Source: an uncultured Eubacterium sp.
Lineage (GTDB): Bacteria > Bacillota > Clostridia > Lachnospirales > Lachnospiraceae
NCBI RefSeq assembly: GCF_937958975.1
Contig: NZ_CALGRE010000015.1
Location: forward strand, 62,001-126,000
Length of the DNA: 64,000 nt
Direction of reading: 5' to 3'
Under the pieces are notes generated by a model, which was not told the DNA's origin, searched no databases, and saw nothing but the letters and a program-made list of their open reading frames with translations. The position numbers were made by a program, and so were the translations under genes. Positions 51,639 through 60,902 of this stretch are shown here, piece by piece; within the stretch, counting starts at the first letter, position 1; the number at the start of each line of letters is the position of its first letter.

Positions 51639-52979
51639 ATGAAAAAGAAATTATATACGAGAATGACCACAATTTCTGTAATCATGATGTTGCTTACAAT
51701 GAGTGTTACGATAGGTATTTTTTATAGCTTATTTCGTGAACAGGTTATGGATGATTTGAAAACGCATGTTCATATTTTGAGGACAACAGAGGCTGTTTTA
51801 GAATATATAGAGAAAGATTTTGACCCTCAAATCGATAATTTAAGGATTACTGTAGTTGGAAACAGTGGAGAGGTAAAATACGATAGCAATGCAGATATTG
51901 GAACAATGGAGAATCATGGAGACAGACCGGAAGTTCATGAAGCATTGAAATATGGTTCCGGTGAGGCGATTCGAAAGTCAGGAACTTTTGATAAGACGAC
52001 ATATTATTACGCTGAAAAGATGGATGGTGGCCAGGTAATCAGAGTGGCAAAAGAGGTAGGAAGTATCTGGCAGTTTTGTGTCAGAATTTTACCGGTTTTG
52101 ATTGCCGAATTATTTTTAGCGGTTGTAATCTGTATTGTAGTAGCGCGGCTTTTAGCAAAAAGGCTTGTAGAGCCTATTGAGCAAATGGCACAGAATTTAG
52201 AAGATGAGGAACTTTCAGAAAGTTATGAGGAGATACAGCCATTTTTAGATAAGATACACAGTCAGCATAAAGATTTAAAGAAAAGTGCAAAAATGAGACA
52301 GGATTTTACGGCGAATGTGTCCCATGAGTTAAAAACACCTTTAGCCTCTATTTCCGGTTATGCTGAATTAATTGAAACAGGGATGGCAAAGGAAAAAGAT
52401 ATACAACATTTTGCCAGTGAAATTCATAAGAGTTCTATTCGGTTATTGTCATTAATTAATGATATTATTGAGTTGTCTCAATTAGATGTGATGGGAGGAG
52501 ATACGGATAAAATTAGGGTGAATCTAAGCGAAGAAGCACATAACTGTGTAGAGATGCTGCAAATGAATGCAGATAAACATGATATATCAATTTTAGTGAA
52601 AGAAATTCAAAAGAATTGTTTTATTGAGGCAAATCAGGAAATGATACAGGAGATAGTATTTAATTTGTGTGATAATGCTATACGATATAATAAGCCGGGA
52701 GGGCATGTGTGGGTTTCTGTATATGAGAAGAAAGAAAAAGTGATATTGCGGGTAAAAGATGATGGAATTGGAATTGCGCAGGAAGAACAGGAGCGTATCT
52801 TTGAGCGGTTTTACAGAGTAGATAAAGCAAGGTCAAAAAAGACCGGTGGAACCGGGTTGGGACTTGCCATTGTAAAACATATTGCAGAGCAGCATAATGC
52901 AGAAATTGAAATTGATAGTGAAATTGGACAGGGGACGATTATCTCTGTAGTGTTTATGAAGTATCATGATAAAAAATGA
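51639..52979 (+). CDS. PhoR-type sensor histidine kinase
   Basis: A 446-residue membrane kinase. Two helices (about 10-30 and 145-170) flank an extracytoplasmic sensor region of about 110 residues; a HAMP-like linker follows. The phosphoacceptor His is in SHELKTPLASISG (about 230), and the ATP-binding domain has NAIRYNKPGG, DDGIGI and GGTGLGLAIVKHI. The start lies one base after the regulator stop, so expression is coupled. The size and layout fit PhoR. Confidence 0.92.
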   Translation: MKKKLYTRMTTISVIMMLLTMSVTIGIFYSLFREQVMDDLKTHVHILRTTEAVLEYIEKDFDPQIDNLRITVVGNSGEVKYDSNADIGTMENHGDRPEVHEALKYGSGEAIRKSGTFDKTTYYYAEKMDGGQVIRVAKEVGSIWQFCVRILPVLIAELFLAVVICIVVARLLAKRLVEPIEQMAQNLEDEELSESYEEIQPFLDKIHSQHKDLKKSAKMRQDFTANVSHELKTPLASISGYAELIETGMAKEKDIQHFASEIHKSSIRLLSLINDIIELSQLDVMGGDTDKIRVNLSEEAHNCVEMLQMNADKHDISILVKEIQKNCFIEANQEMIQEIVFNLCDNAIRYNKPGGHVWVSVYEKKEKVILRVKDDGIGIAQEEQERIFERFYRVDKARSKKTGGTGLGLAIVKHIAEQHNAEIEIDSEIGQGTIISVVFMKYHDKK

Positions 52980-53046
52980 GAATTATGCATAAAAATGGAA
53001 TCATTGTAAATGATATGATTATCAAAAACGATGAGGTGAAAGGTTT

Positions 53047-53475
53047 ATGTGGGGATTTATTATTGCATTAATTTCAGGAGCACTTATGAGCGTTCAGGGT
53101 GTATTTAATACGGGGGTCACGAAAAGCAGCAGTATGTGGGCGGCAAACTCATGGGTACAGCTGACAGCCTTTTTGGTGTGTATTATTGCCTGGTTTGTAA
53201 CAGGAAGACAAAATGTAATGGGAATGTTCCATATGGACAATAAATACATGCTGTTAGGTGGTGTGATTGGTGCTTTTATTACATTGACAGTCATAAAGAG
53301 TATGAACAGCTTAGGACCGGCGCAGGCTGTCCTTTTAATCGTTGTTTCCCAGATTATTGTTGCATATTTAATTGAAGTATTTGGACTTTTTGGAGTAGAA
53401 AAAACAGGATTTGAATGGAATAAGGCTGTGGGCGCATTGGTTGCAATTGTAGGAATTTATATTTTTCACCGCTAA
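53047..53475 (+). CDS. YdcZ/DUF606-type small DMT transporter
   Basis: A 142-residue protein with four to five helices that covers one half of the drug/metabolite transporter fold. IALISGALMSVQGVFNTGVTK at the start and LGPAQAVLLIVVSQIIVAYLIE in the middle are typical of the DUF606 family, which usually acts as a dimer. The substrate is unknown. It is preceded by AGGTG and separated from the kinase gene by 67 bp. Confidence 0.85.
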   Translation: MWGFIIALISGALMSVQGVFNTGVTKSSSMWAANSWVQLTAFLVCIIAWFVTGRQNVMGMFHMDNKYMLLGGVIGAFITLTVIKSMNSLGPAQAVLLIVVSQIIVAYLIEVFGLFGVEKTGFEWNKAVGALVAIVGIYIFHR

Positions 53476-53504
53476 AATAAATTAAAAATTAGTGAAAATG
53501 AGTG

Positions 53505-53532
53505 TTGCCAACTTTTTTTATTCTTGTATAAT
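53505..53532 (+). promoter_or_regulatory. Promoter of the comEA cluster
   Basis: TTGCCA (53505-53510), a 16-bp spacer and a perfect TATAAT (53527-53532). A TGGAGGGTG ribosome binding site lies just before the comEA ATG at 53574. No clear terminator is seen before comEC, so one transcript may span comEA to comEC. Confidence 0.65.
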
Positions 53533-53573
53533 TAATAGTAGACATTCATGGGGAAACTCCAAATGGAGGGTGA

Positions 53574-54200
53574 ATGTTAAAAAAATTAAATAAGAAATTG
53601 ATATTATTAACTGTAATGATAACAAATACTTTTTTGTGTATGATATTTTCGTGTGGATGCGATAAACAAATAAATAAAGTATCTTTGACAGAAAAAAGTG
53701 TGAATATAGAAGAAAGTACAAAAGATATGCAGGAAAAAACGGCTGCAAGGACAGGCGATATCTATGTTTATGTTTCAGGAGCTGTGAAAAAGCCCGGAGT
53801 ATATGTTGTAAAAGAAGGCAGCCGTGTGTTTCAGGTAATCAAGCTTGCAGGTGGTATGATAAAGTCCGCCAGAAAAGATTGTTTAAATCAGGCAGAGACT
53901 GTCGTTGACGGTCAAAATATAAAGGTATTTACCAAAGAGCAGTATGCCGAAATCATACAGAATGAAACAAAAAACATTTTGATAGAAAATAACAAAATAA
54001 ATGAAGGAAAGATTAATATTAATAATGCAGATGTTGCTTTACTGATGCAATTGACGGGAATTGGGGAGACAAAAGCGAAGGCGATTGTTTCCTATAGAGA
54101 GGAACACGGTAATTTTTCCAAAATAGAAGAAATTAAAAATGTTTCAGGAATAGGTGATTCTACATTTTCAAATATCCGTTCAAATATTACAGTTAATTAG
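53574..54200 (+). CDS. comEA: ComEA-like DNA-binding lipoprotein
   Basis: A 208-residue surface protein. The N-terminal helix ends in IFSCGC, a probable lipobox (Cys27) instead of the usual transmembrane anchor. An SLBB domain (about 60-118, YVYVSGAVKKPGVYVV) is followed by two helix-hairpin-helix motifs (about 145-208, NINNADVALLMQLTGIGETKAKAIV). In transformable bacteria, ComEA binds DNA outside the membrane and passes it to ComEC, which is encoded five genes downstream. A two-component system lies between them. Confidence 0.92.
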   Translation: MLKKLNKKLILLTVMITNTFLCMIFSCGCDKQINKVSLTEKSVNIEESTKDMQEKTAARTGDIYVYVSGAVKKPGVYVVKEGSRVFQVIKLAGGMIKSARKDCLNQAETVVDGQNIKVFTKEQYAEIIQNETKNILIENNKINEGKININNADVALLMQLTGIGETKAKAIVSYREEHGNFSKIEEIKNVSGIGDSTFSNIRSNITVN

Positions 54201-54212
54201 AAAGGATAATAA

Positions 54213-54899
54213 ATGAAGGCTTTAGTAGTTGATGATGAAAAGTTAATCGTAAAGGGACTGAAATTTAGTTTAGAGCAGGAAGGGTATGAAGTAGATTGTG
54301 CGTATGATGGTCAGGAGGCTGTAGATAAAGCACAGGCAACAGAATATGACATTATTCTTTTAGATTTAATGCTTCCTATATTATCAGGATATGAAGTATG
54401 TCAGCAGATAAGAGAGTTTTCGGATATGCCGATTATTATGCTGACTGCAAAAGGTGATGATATGGATAAGATTTTAGGCCTTGAATATGGTGCAGATGAT
54501 TATATTACAAAACCTTTTAATATTCTTGAAGTAAAGGCAAGAATTAAGGCCATTATTAGAAGAAATAAAAGAAAAAATGCCAGTGCACCACAGGAGCCAA
54601 AGATTATAACATCAGGAAAAATGAAGCTGGATATTGAAGCGAAACGTTTATACATAGAAGATATTGAAATTAAACTTACGGTAAAAGAGTTTGACATTTT
54701 AAAATTGTTGGCTGAAAACCCTGGTAAGATTTATTCAAGAGAACAGCTTTTGACAATTATTTGGGGTTCCAGATATCCGGGAGATGCGAGAACTGTGGAT
54801 GTAAATGTTAGAAGATTAAGAGAAAAGATAGAAGAAAATCCAGCGAAACCGGAATACGTTCATACAAAATGGGGAATGGGTTATTATTTTCAGGGATAG
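54213..54899 (+). CDS. OmpR-family response regulator
   Basis: A 228-residue regulator. The receiver carries DDEK, the phosphorylated Asp in ILLDLMLPILSG (about 51) and TKPFNILE (Lys about 101). The winged-helix domain, about 130-228, ends in HTKWGMGYYF. It follows comEA by 12 bp and its kinase gene begins 4 bp after its stop. Its targets are unknown; the placement raises the possibility of control of the surrounding DNA-uptake or sporulation-related genes. Confidence 0.92.
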   Translation: MKALVVDDEKLIVKGLKFSLEQEGYEVDCAYDGQEAVDKAQATEYDIILLDLMLPILSGYEVCQQIREFSDMPIIMLTAKGDDMDKILGLEYGADDYITKPFNILEVKARIKAIIRRNKRKNASAPQEPKIITSGKMKLDIEAKRLYIEDIEIKLTVKEFDILKLLAENPGKIYSREQLLTIIWGSRYPGDARTVDVNVRRLREKIEENPAKPEYVHTKWGMGYYFQG

Positions 54900-54903
54900 A
54901 TAA

Positions 54904-56358
54904 ATGAAAAAGAAATCAGTTCATAAAATTTTAAAAAAAATAAAAAGTTTGAAATTTAGAGTTTTTGCAGTTGTTGCTCTTTCTATTATTGTCCCGACCA
55001 TTTTATTGAGTATATTTATTATGGCAATGTCAACAACCGGATTTATAGACAAAAAAATCGACCGATTTAAATCTAATAATACAATGCTGAAAAATAGTAT
55101 TGTGAGTGAAGGTTATATCGAAAATTTACAGTCAGAGGTTGTGGATACTCAGATAGAGCAGTTGTCAAAGGAGTATAATTGCAGAATTGAGATTATAAAT
55201 ACACAATATAAAATTTTAAAGGACACTGACAGCAGTGAAAGTGGTAAGACAAGTATTTCAGATAGTGTATTAAAGTGTTTAGAGGGCGAAAACATCTATA
55301 TAAAAAATATGGATGAAAAGTTTGTAGAGTTTGCTATACCTTTGGTTACAACAGTTCCAAACGAGGAAGGGAAAACCAAATCCAATATTATCGGTGCGTT
55401 ATATATTAACTATTCGATAGCAGATGTGGAATCTTTTAGTGATACGTTGGGACGTTATGTTGTGATGGTAGATTGTCTGCTTGTAGTATTTGCGCTTGTG
55501 GCTGCGTGGGTATGTTCTGTTTTGTTTAGCAGACCACTAAAGCGGGTACAGGAGAATATTGAAAATATTTCTGTGGGAAAAGGAACAAGAAGAAATACGA
55601 GGGACTATTCTGAGATTGTCGAGATAAGTGAAAAGTTCCAAAAAATGATGGACAGAATGAATACACAGGAAAAATCCCGGCAGGAGTTTGTCTCAAATGT
55701 ATCTCACGAATTAAAGACCCCGATAACATCTATGAAGGTTTTAGCGGAGTCTTTGATTGGACAACAGGGAATGCCTGAGGATTTATATCAGGAATTTTTA
55801 CAGGATATATGTAAGGAGATAGACAGGGAAAACGATATCATAACAGATTTGCTTGAACTGGTAAGGATGGAAAAATCAGAAACAGAAATTAATATATCAT
55901 CTGTAAATATAAATGAAATATTAGAGACTGTTTTAAAGCGTTTAAAACCGATTGCAGAAAGCAAGAATATAGAGCTTGTTTTTGAGAGTTTCAGACCGGT
56001 AATTGCCGATGTGGATAAAGTAAAATTTGCGAGTGTGGCTACAAATTTAGTAGAGAATGCCATAAAGTATAATAATACGGACGGAGCAGTTACTGCGTCA
56101 CTAAATTCAGACCATCAGTATTTTTATCTGAAAGTGACAGATACGGGGATTGGTATTTCGGAAGAAGACCAGAAACGGGTATTTGACCGGTTTTACAGAG
56201 TGGATAAGGCAAGGTCCAGAGCAACAGGGGGTACCGGTTTGGGACTGGCAATTACAAAGGATATTGTATTAAAACATCATGGCTCCATAAAAATTCATAG
56301 TAAAGAAGGGGAGGGAACTACATTTACTGTAAGGATTCCTCTAAAGTATATTGCATAA
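54904..56358 (+). CDS. Sensor histidine kinase
   Basis: A 484-residue kinase. A basic N-terminus and helix 1 (about 17-40) are followed by an extracytoplasmic sensor of about 150 residues, helix 2 (about 190-213), a HAMP domain (about 215-265) and the HisKA domain with SHELKTPITSMK (about 270). The ATPase domain has NAIKYNNTDG, DTGIGI and GGTGLGLAITKDI. The layout resembles ResE/WalK-type kinases, but the signal is unknown. It is coupled to the regulator upstream and to a GerM-like lipoprotein gene downstream. Confidence 0.92.
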   Translation: MKKKSVHKILKKIKSLKFRVFAVVALSIIVPTILLSIFIMAMSTTGFIDKKIDRFKSNNTMLKNSIVSEGYIENLQSEVVDTQIEQLSKEYNCRIEIINTQYKILKDTDSSESGKTSISDSVLKCLEGENIYIKNMDEKFVEFAIPLVTTVPNEEGKTKSNIIGALYINYSIADVESFSDTLGRYVVMVDCLLVVFALVAAWVCSVLFSRPLKRVQENIENISVGKGTRRNTRDYSEIVEISEKFQKMMDRMNTQEKSRQEFVSNVSHELKTPITSMKVLAESLIGQQGMPEDLYQEFLQDICKEIDRENDIITDLLELVRMEKSETEINISSVNINEILETVLKRLKPIAESKNIELVFESFRPVIADVDKVKFASVATNLVENAIKYNNTDGAVTASLNSDHQYFYLKVTDTGIGISEEDQKRVFDRFYRVDKARSRATGGTGLGLAITKDIVLKHHGSIKIHSKEGEGTTFTVRIPLKYIA

Positions 56359-56382
56359 ATCAATTAGATAACAGGTGCTTGA

Positions 56383-57333
56383 ATGAAACAACAGTGTTTA
56401 ATAAAAAGAAATGTTAATTTAGTTATTTTTATAATTATATGTGCTGTTTTATCTTTAGGGCTGATAGGATGCCAAAAGGATAATAACAGTAAAAAGGCAA
56501 ACACAAGAATATATTATGTTAACCAAGAAGAAAAAAAACTGGTCAGTGAGAATTATGAGAGCAGGCAGGATAAAGCATTGTCTATAATGGAAGATTATCT
56601 GGAAAAGCTTGCGAATAATGGTGAAGAGGATGGAAGTTCTGCTGCGATACCTTCAGGTATTGAGATTAATGGATTTGATATTACAGACGGGATTGCAACC
56701 ATTGAGTTTACTGAGAGTTATTCGAAATTGACACCTCAGAGAGAGGTATTATGTCGTTCGGCGATTGTACTCACATTAACACAGATAAAAGGAGTCGAAT
56801 ATGTGGCATTTACTGTAAATGACAGTCCTTTGCGGCAGAGAGACGGAAGCCTTGTGGGAACAATGAAAGCCTCAGATTTTGTTGCTGATTTAGGTGGAGG
56901 AACAAATACCCATGCCACAGCCGATTTTACACTTTATTTTGCCAATTCAGAAGGTTCTAAATTAAAAGAATATAAGCTGATGAACGCAAAATATGGAGAA
57001 AAATCAAAAGAGAGGTTTATTGTCGAGCAGTTGATTCGGGGACCAAAGAAAAAGGGATATACTGCTACTTTGTCATCGAATCTAAAATTAGTAAATATTG
57101 TCACTGCAAACAATATCTGTTATGTAGATTTTGAAGAAAATTTCCTTACAGAACAGAGTGCAGTATCAAACACATTGGTGATTTATTCTATTGTAAATTC
57201 ATTGTCAGAATTAAATGAAATACATAAAGTTCAGATTAGTGTAAATGGAGATGCTATGCTGAAATATCATGATGAGACGTCGTTGGCAGAGCCATTTATA
57301 AGAAATCTTGACCTTATAGAAATGAAAGAATAG
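56383..57333 (+). CDS. GerM-like lipoprotein with two GerMN domains
   Basis: A 316-residue lipoprotein: helix and lipobox LGLIGC (lipidated Cys30), then two GerMN domains (about 45-170, IEFTESYSKLTPQREVLCRSAIVLTL, and about 185-305, VDFEENFLTEQSAVSNTLVIYSIVNSL). GerM is a sporulation and germination protein in Bacillus, where it helps hold the engulfment complex. Here it sits next to a sensor kinase, a layout shared with LpqB-type proteins that modulate kinases in other bacteria. Both readings are possible. Confidence 0.88.
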   Translation: MKQQCLIKRNVNLVIFIIICAVLSLGLIGCQKDNNSKKANTRIYYVNQEEKKLVSENYESRQDKALSIMEDYLEKLANNGEEDGSSAAIPSGIEINGFDITDGIATIEFTESYSKLTPQREVLCRSAIVLTLTQIKGVEYVAFTVNDSPLRQRDGSLVGTMKASDFVADLGGGTNTHATADFTLYFANSEGSKLKEYKLMNAKYGEKSKERFIVEQLIRGPKKKGYTATLSSNLKLVNIVTANNICYVDFEENFLTEQSAVSNTLVIYSIVNSLSELNEIHKVQISVNGDAMLKYHDETSLAEPFIRNLDLIEMKE

Positions 57334-57358
57334 TGTTAAATAATAAAGGAGAACAGTT

Positions 57359-59776
57359 ATAAAAAGACCGATAGTTATTTTGTTATTGGCTTTTGTACTT
57401 GGAGAGGTAATAGCTGTTTTGAAAATGGGGGTATTTGTTATATTTTTGAGTATTCCCGTTATGGTTATTATAAAAATCATTACAAAGAAGCATGTAAGTG
57501 TTTTTGTAGTGGTTTTTTTATTTATTTTTTTAGGATATTGTTTAAGTCAATATAAATTGTTGCAGAAAGATTGGGTGTGGGAATTAGAAGAAAAAAATGT
57601 AATTGCCAAAGGAAGAGCAGGAAAAATAATTCAGAGTGATTATGGATATCAGCTTTTCTTAGAAGAAACGGTTATAGATAATACAGACTGTGGAGAAACG
57701 ATTATTTTTTTCGAGAATCATCCTGATATAAAAATTGGAAATCTTGTAGAGATAAGTGGAAAGATAAAGCATTTTGAGAGAGCACGAAATAAGGGGAACT
57801 TTGATGCACGCCAGTATTATATGTCACTTGGAATTTTTACTAGGATTATTGCAGCAGATTGTAAAATTAAGGATGTACAGTATGACGGGTTATGGGATAG
57901 ACTGTTTCAATTGAGAGAAAAAATTGTAGATAATTTTACGAAAATATGTAATGAAAGGGGAGAGAATATAGTTTCCGGATTATATCAGGATAAGGCAGGT
58001 GTTTTTGCGGCGATAACCGTTGGAGATAAAACAGAGTTAAATAAGGAAATTAAAGAACTTTATTCTGTATCGGGAATTGCACATATTCTCGCTATAAGCG
58101 GATTGCATATCAGTGTTATAGGGATGTTTGTATATGGTATGTTACGGAGAAGATTCTCTTTTGGGTTGGCAGCATTTTTTTCTATAGGATTCGTAACAAT
58201 ATTTGGAATTGTATCAGGGATGGGAATCGCTACACTTAGAGCATTTATGATGTTTGCACTCCGATTAATTGGTGATGTGTTTGGAAGAAAATACGACTAT
58301 TTGACAGCGATATCGTTGACCGGACTTATATTAATGCTACAGAATCCTTTTATTATAGTAAATTCCGGCTTTCAGATGTCGTTTGCTGCCACGATTGCGA
58401 TTACAATTGTGCTGCCTCATATATTTGTTATAATGAATCTGAAATCTAAAGTGGCGAAAAGTGTTTTGTTTAGTGTGGGCATCGGATTGGTTATAAATCC
58501 AATAATTGCTTATTATTATTTTCAGCTGCCGGTATATTCCTTTCTGTTAAATATTGTTGTTGTACCATTGATGAGTATTGTGGTAATATCGGCAATATTA
58601 GGAAGTATGACTGTTTTTATAAGTGTTTCGGCAGGACAGATTCTTATTTTACCTGCATGTTGTATTATTGAAATATATAACACTCTGTGCAATATAATAG
58701 CGAAAATTCCGTTTTCTAATATAATTGTAGGAAAGCCTTCGATATTGTCTGTTGTTTTATACTATGTTATTTTGAGTGTTTTCATATATTGTTTTGTAAT
58801 CCTCAGACAAAGAGTAGATAAAAGAAATGATGTAAAGGAACACACTATAGAGGAAAATGGAAGGGTTCTTGTAAGCAGGAGAATTCATTTGAAACAGGAA
58901 CGAAAAACAGACATAAAATTTAGAATTTCTTTTGGAGTATTTTGTCTTGTTATTTCCTTCCTGGTATATATTCATTTTCAAAATGGTATCAATATAAAAT
59001 TTATTGATGTGGGTCAGGGAGATTGTATTTTTATACGAACGGAGAACGGTGTAACATTAATGATAGACGGGGGCAGTACAACGGTTTCTAATGTTGGAAA
59101 GTATAGGATTGCTCCATGTATTAAAGCAGACGGACAGAATACAATTGATTATGCAATCGTGACACATGCAGACGAAGACCATACAAGCGGTCTCAAAGAA
59201 ATGTTAGAAGCCTCCGATTTAAATGGGCTAATAATTAGAAATGTAGTGCTTCCGGATATTTATATGAAAGATGAGGCATACCAGAAGATTATAAGTTTAG
59301 CGGTAAAAAAAGATATAAATGTGCTATATATAACAAAAGGAGACGTGCTTAAATTTGGTGAGACGGAGATAAGATGTATTCATCCGGGACGGGAATACAT
59401 TGCTGATGATAGGAATAGTTATTCTACAGTATTAAGTCTTAAATATGGCAAATTTTCTGTGCTTTTTACAGGAGATATTTCATCAGAGCAGGAAATACAA
59501 ATAAAACAGGCAGTAAAAGAAAATTATATCGTATTAAAATCAGCGCATCATGGCTCAAATTATTCTTCAAGTAATGAATTTCTAAAAATTATAAAACCAG
59601 AGTATACGATAATTTCTGTGGGCAAAAACAATCGTTATGGACATCCGGGAAAGGAAACATTAGAAAGGTTAGAGAACATAAAAACGAGGATACTGAGAAC
59701 GGATGACAACGGTGAGATTGAATTTAACAGTGATGGTGAAAATATGAGAATCTCCTGCTTTCATGAAGATAATTAA
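57359..59776 (+). CDS. comEC: ComEC/Rec2-type DNA uptake channel, apparent ATA start
   Basis: An 805-residue membrane protein. After helices near the start comes an OB-like region (about 60-130), a Competence domain with LAISGLHISVIG (about 233) and many helices to about 500, then a metallo-beta-lactamase-like domain (about 545-800: IDVGQGDCI, THADEDHTSGL, TGDIS and SAHHGS). It imports single-stranded DNA. The AAAGGAG at 57346-57352 is 6-7 bp before ATA-AAA-AGA-CCG, and translation from that ATA gives the expected KRPIVILLLAF N-terminus. The first ordinary candidate is TTG at 57380, which has no site upstream. Confidence 0.88.
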   Translation: MKRPIVILLLAFVLGEVIAVLKMGVFVIFLSIPVMVIIKIITKKHVSVFVVVFLFIFLGYCLSQYKLLQKDWVWELEEKNVIAKGRAGKIIQSDYGYQLFLEETVIDNTDCGETIIFFENHPDIKIGNLVEISGKIKHFERARNKGNFDARQYYMSLGIFTRIIAADCKIKDVQYDGLWDRLFQLREKIVDNFTKICNERGENIVSGLYQDKAGVFAAITVGDKTELNKEIKELYSVSGIAHILAISGLHISVIGMFVYGMLRRRFSFGLAAFFSIGFVTIFGIVSGMGIATLRAFMMFALRLIGDVFGRKYDYLTAISLTGLILMLQNPFIIVNSGFQMSFAATIAITIVLPHIFVIMNLKSKVAKSVLFSVGIGLVINPIIAYYYFQLPVYSFLLNIVVVPLMSIVVISAILGSMTVFISVSAGQILILPACCIIEIYNTLCNIIAKIPFSNIIVGKPSILSVVLYYVILSVFIYCFVILRQRVDKRNDVKEHTIEENGRVLVSRRIHLKQERKTDIKFRISFGVFCLVISFLVYIHFQNGINIKFIDVGQGDCIFIRTENGVTLMIDGGSTTVSNVGKYRIAPCIKADGQNTIDYAIVTHADEDHTSGLKEMLEASDLNGLIIRNVVLPDIYMKDEAYQKIISLAVKKDINVLYITKGDVLKFGETEIRCIHPGREYIADDRNSYSTVLSLKYGKFSVLFTGDISSEQEIQIKQAVKENYIVLKSAHHGSNYSSSNEFLKIIKPEYTIISVGKNNRYGHPGKETLERLENIKTRILRTDDNGEIEFNSDGENMRISCFHEDN

Positions 59777-59784
59777 GAAAAACA

Positions 59785-59813
59785 TTGAGATTATTTATGG
59801 GACATACTATAAT
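59785..59813 (+). promoter_or_regulatory. Promoter of holA
   Basis: TTGAGA (59785-59790), a 17-bp spacer and a perfect TATAAT (59808-59813), a near-consensus housekeeping promoter 50 bp before the holA ATG. Confidence 0.75.
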
Positions 59814-59862
59814 TTAGAAGAGAAAAATATGGTGGAAGCGGGATAAAAGGAAATAACAAAAA

Positions 59863-60843
59863 ATGAAAACATTAGCAGCGGATATTAAAAATAAAAAATT
59901 TAAAAATGCATATCTCATTTGCGGTGAGGAAGAATATCTGAAGTTAAACTATAAAAATCAGATGATACAGGCAATTGTCGGGGATGATACTATGAATTTG
60001 GGAATTTATGAGGGGAAAAATATTGATGTCAATGAAATTATAGATAGTGCAGAGACTTTTCCGTTTTTTGCTGAGTACAGGTTGATTGTTATGGATGGAA
60101 CAGGGCTATTTAAAAGCGGTGGAGAAACATTGGCAGAATATATGAATAAAATTCCTGAAACTACCATATTTTTGTTTATAGAGCAGGATGTGGACAAGAG
60201 AAGTAAAATGTATAAGGCCGTTAAGAAAAACGGATATATATGCGAGATTAACCGTCAGACCGAACAGGACATTGCAGTATGGGCGGCAAGGATTTTTGAT
60301 TATAATGGTAAAAAAATTACAAAGGCAACAATGTCCTATCTGATAGCTAATGTAGGGACAGACATGGAAATTCTGTCCAAAGAGATTGAAAAATTAATTA
60401 GTTATGCTTTAGAACAGAGTGTAATTCGTGTAGAAGATATTGACGCGGTTTGTGTGAAACAGTTAAATGTAAGAATTTTTGATATGATTGATGCAATTTC
60501 CGTGAAAAATCAAAAGAAAACTTTGGACTGTTATTATGAACTGCTGGCAGAAAAAGAACCGCCCATGCGCATATTATTTATGATTAGCAGACAGTTTCAT
60601 CTTATATTGCAGGCAAAAGATTTGTCTGCAAGAGGAATGAACAGGGAACAGATTGCCAGTGCTATGGGCGTGCAGGGGTTTATAGCTTCAAAAAGTATGA
60701 ATCAAAGCAGGAATTTTACAGTGGCAGAATTAAAATCCGGTCTCGCTGAGAGTGTTCGGACAGAAGAACTTATTAAGTCCGGAATGATGGATGAAAATAT
60801 TGGAGTTGAAATGCTGTTAATTAAATATAGTAAAAGAAATTAA
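59863..60843 (+). CDS. holA: DNA polymerase III delta subunit
   Basis: A 326-residue clamp-loader subunit that opens the sliding clamp during replication. The N-terminal domain has the AYLICGEEEYLK stretch (the usual LYGEE motif) and IVMDGTGLF. The middle is AAA-like (TEQDIAVWAARIF, TDMEILSKEIEKLISYA), and the C-terminal collar domain has MRILFMISRQFHLILQAK. holA after comEC and before rpsT is a common Firmicute order. Confidence 0.95.
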   Translation: MKTLAADIKNKKFKNAYLICGEEEYLKLNYKNQMIQAIVGDDTMNLGIYEGKNIDVNEIIDSAETFPFFAEYRLIVMDGTGLFKSGGETLAEYMNKIPETTIFLFIEQDVDKRSKMYKAVKKNGYICEINRQTEQDIAVWAARIFDYNGKKITKATMSYLIANVGTDMEILSKEIEKLISYALEQSVIRVEDIDAVCVKQLNVRIFDMIDAISVKNQKKTLDCYYELLAEKEPPMRILFMISRQFHLILQAKDLSARGMNREQIASAMGVQGFIASKSMNQSRNFTVAELKSGLAESVRTEELIKSGMMDENIGVEMLLIKYSKRN

Positions 60844-60851
60844 CAAGTTTC

Positions 60852-60897
60852 GTAATGAATAAAACGCCGGTCATTTGACCGGCGTTTTATTCATTAC
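60852..60897. terminator. Bidirectional terminator, 22-bp perfect stem
   Basis: 60852-60873 pairs perfectly with 60876-60897 around a 2-nt loop. The GC core AACGCCGGTCA is flanked by A and T runs, as expected between the convergent holA and rpsT genes. Confidence 0.9.
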
Positions 60898-60902
60898 ATT
60901 AA

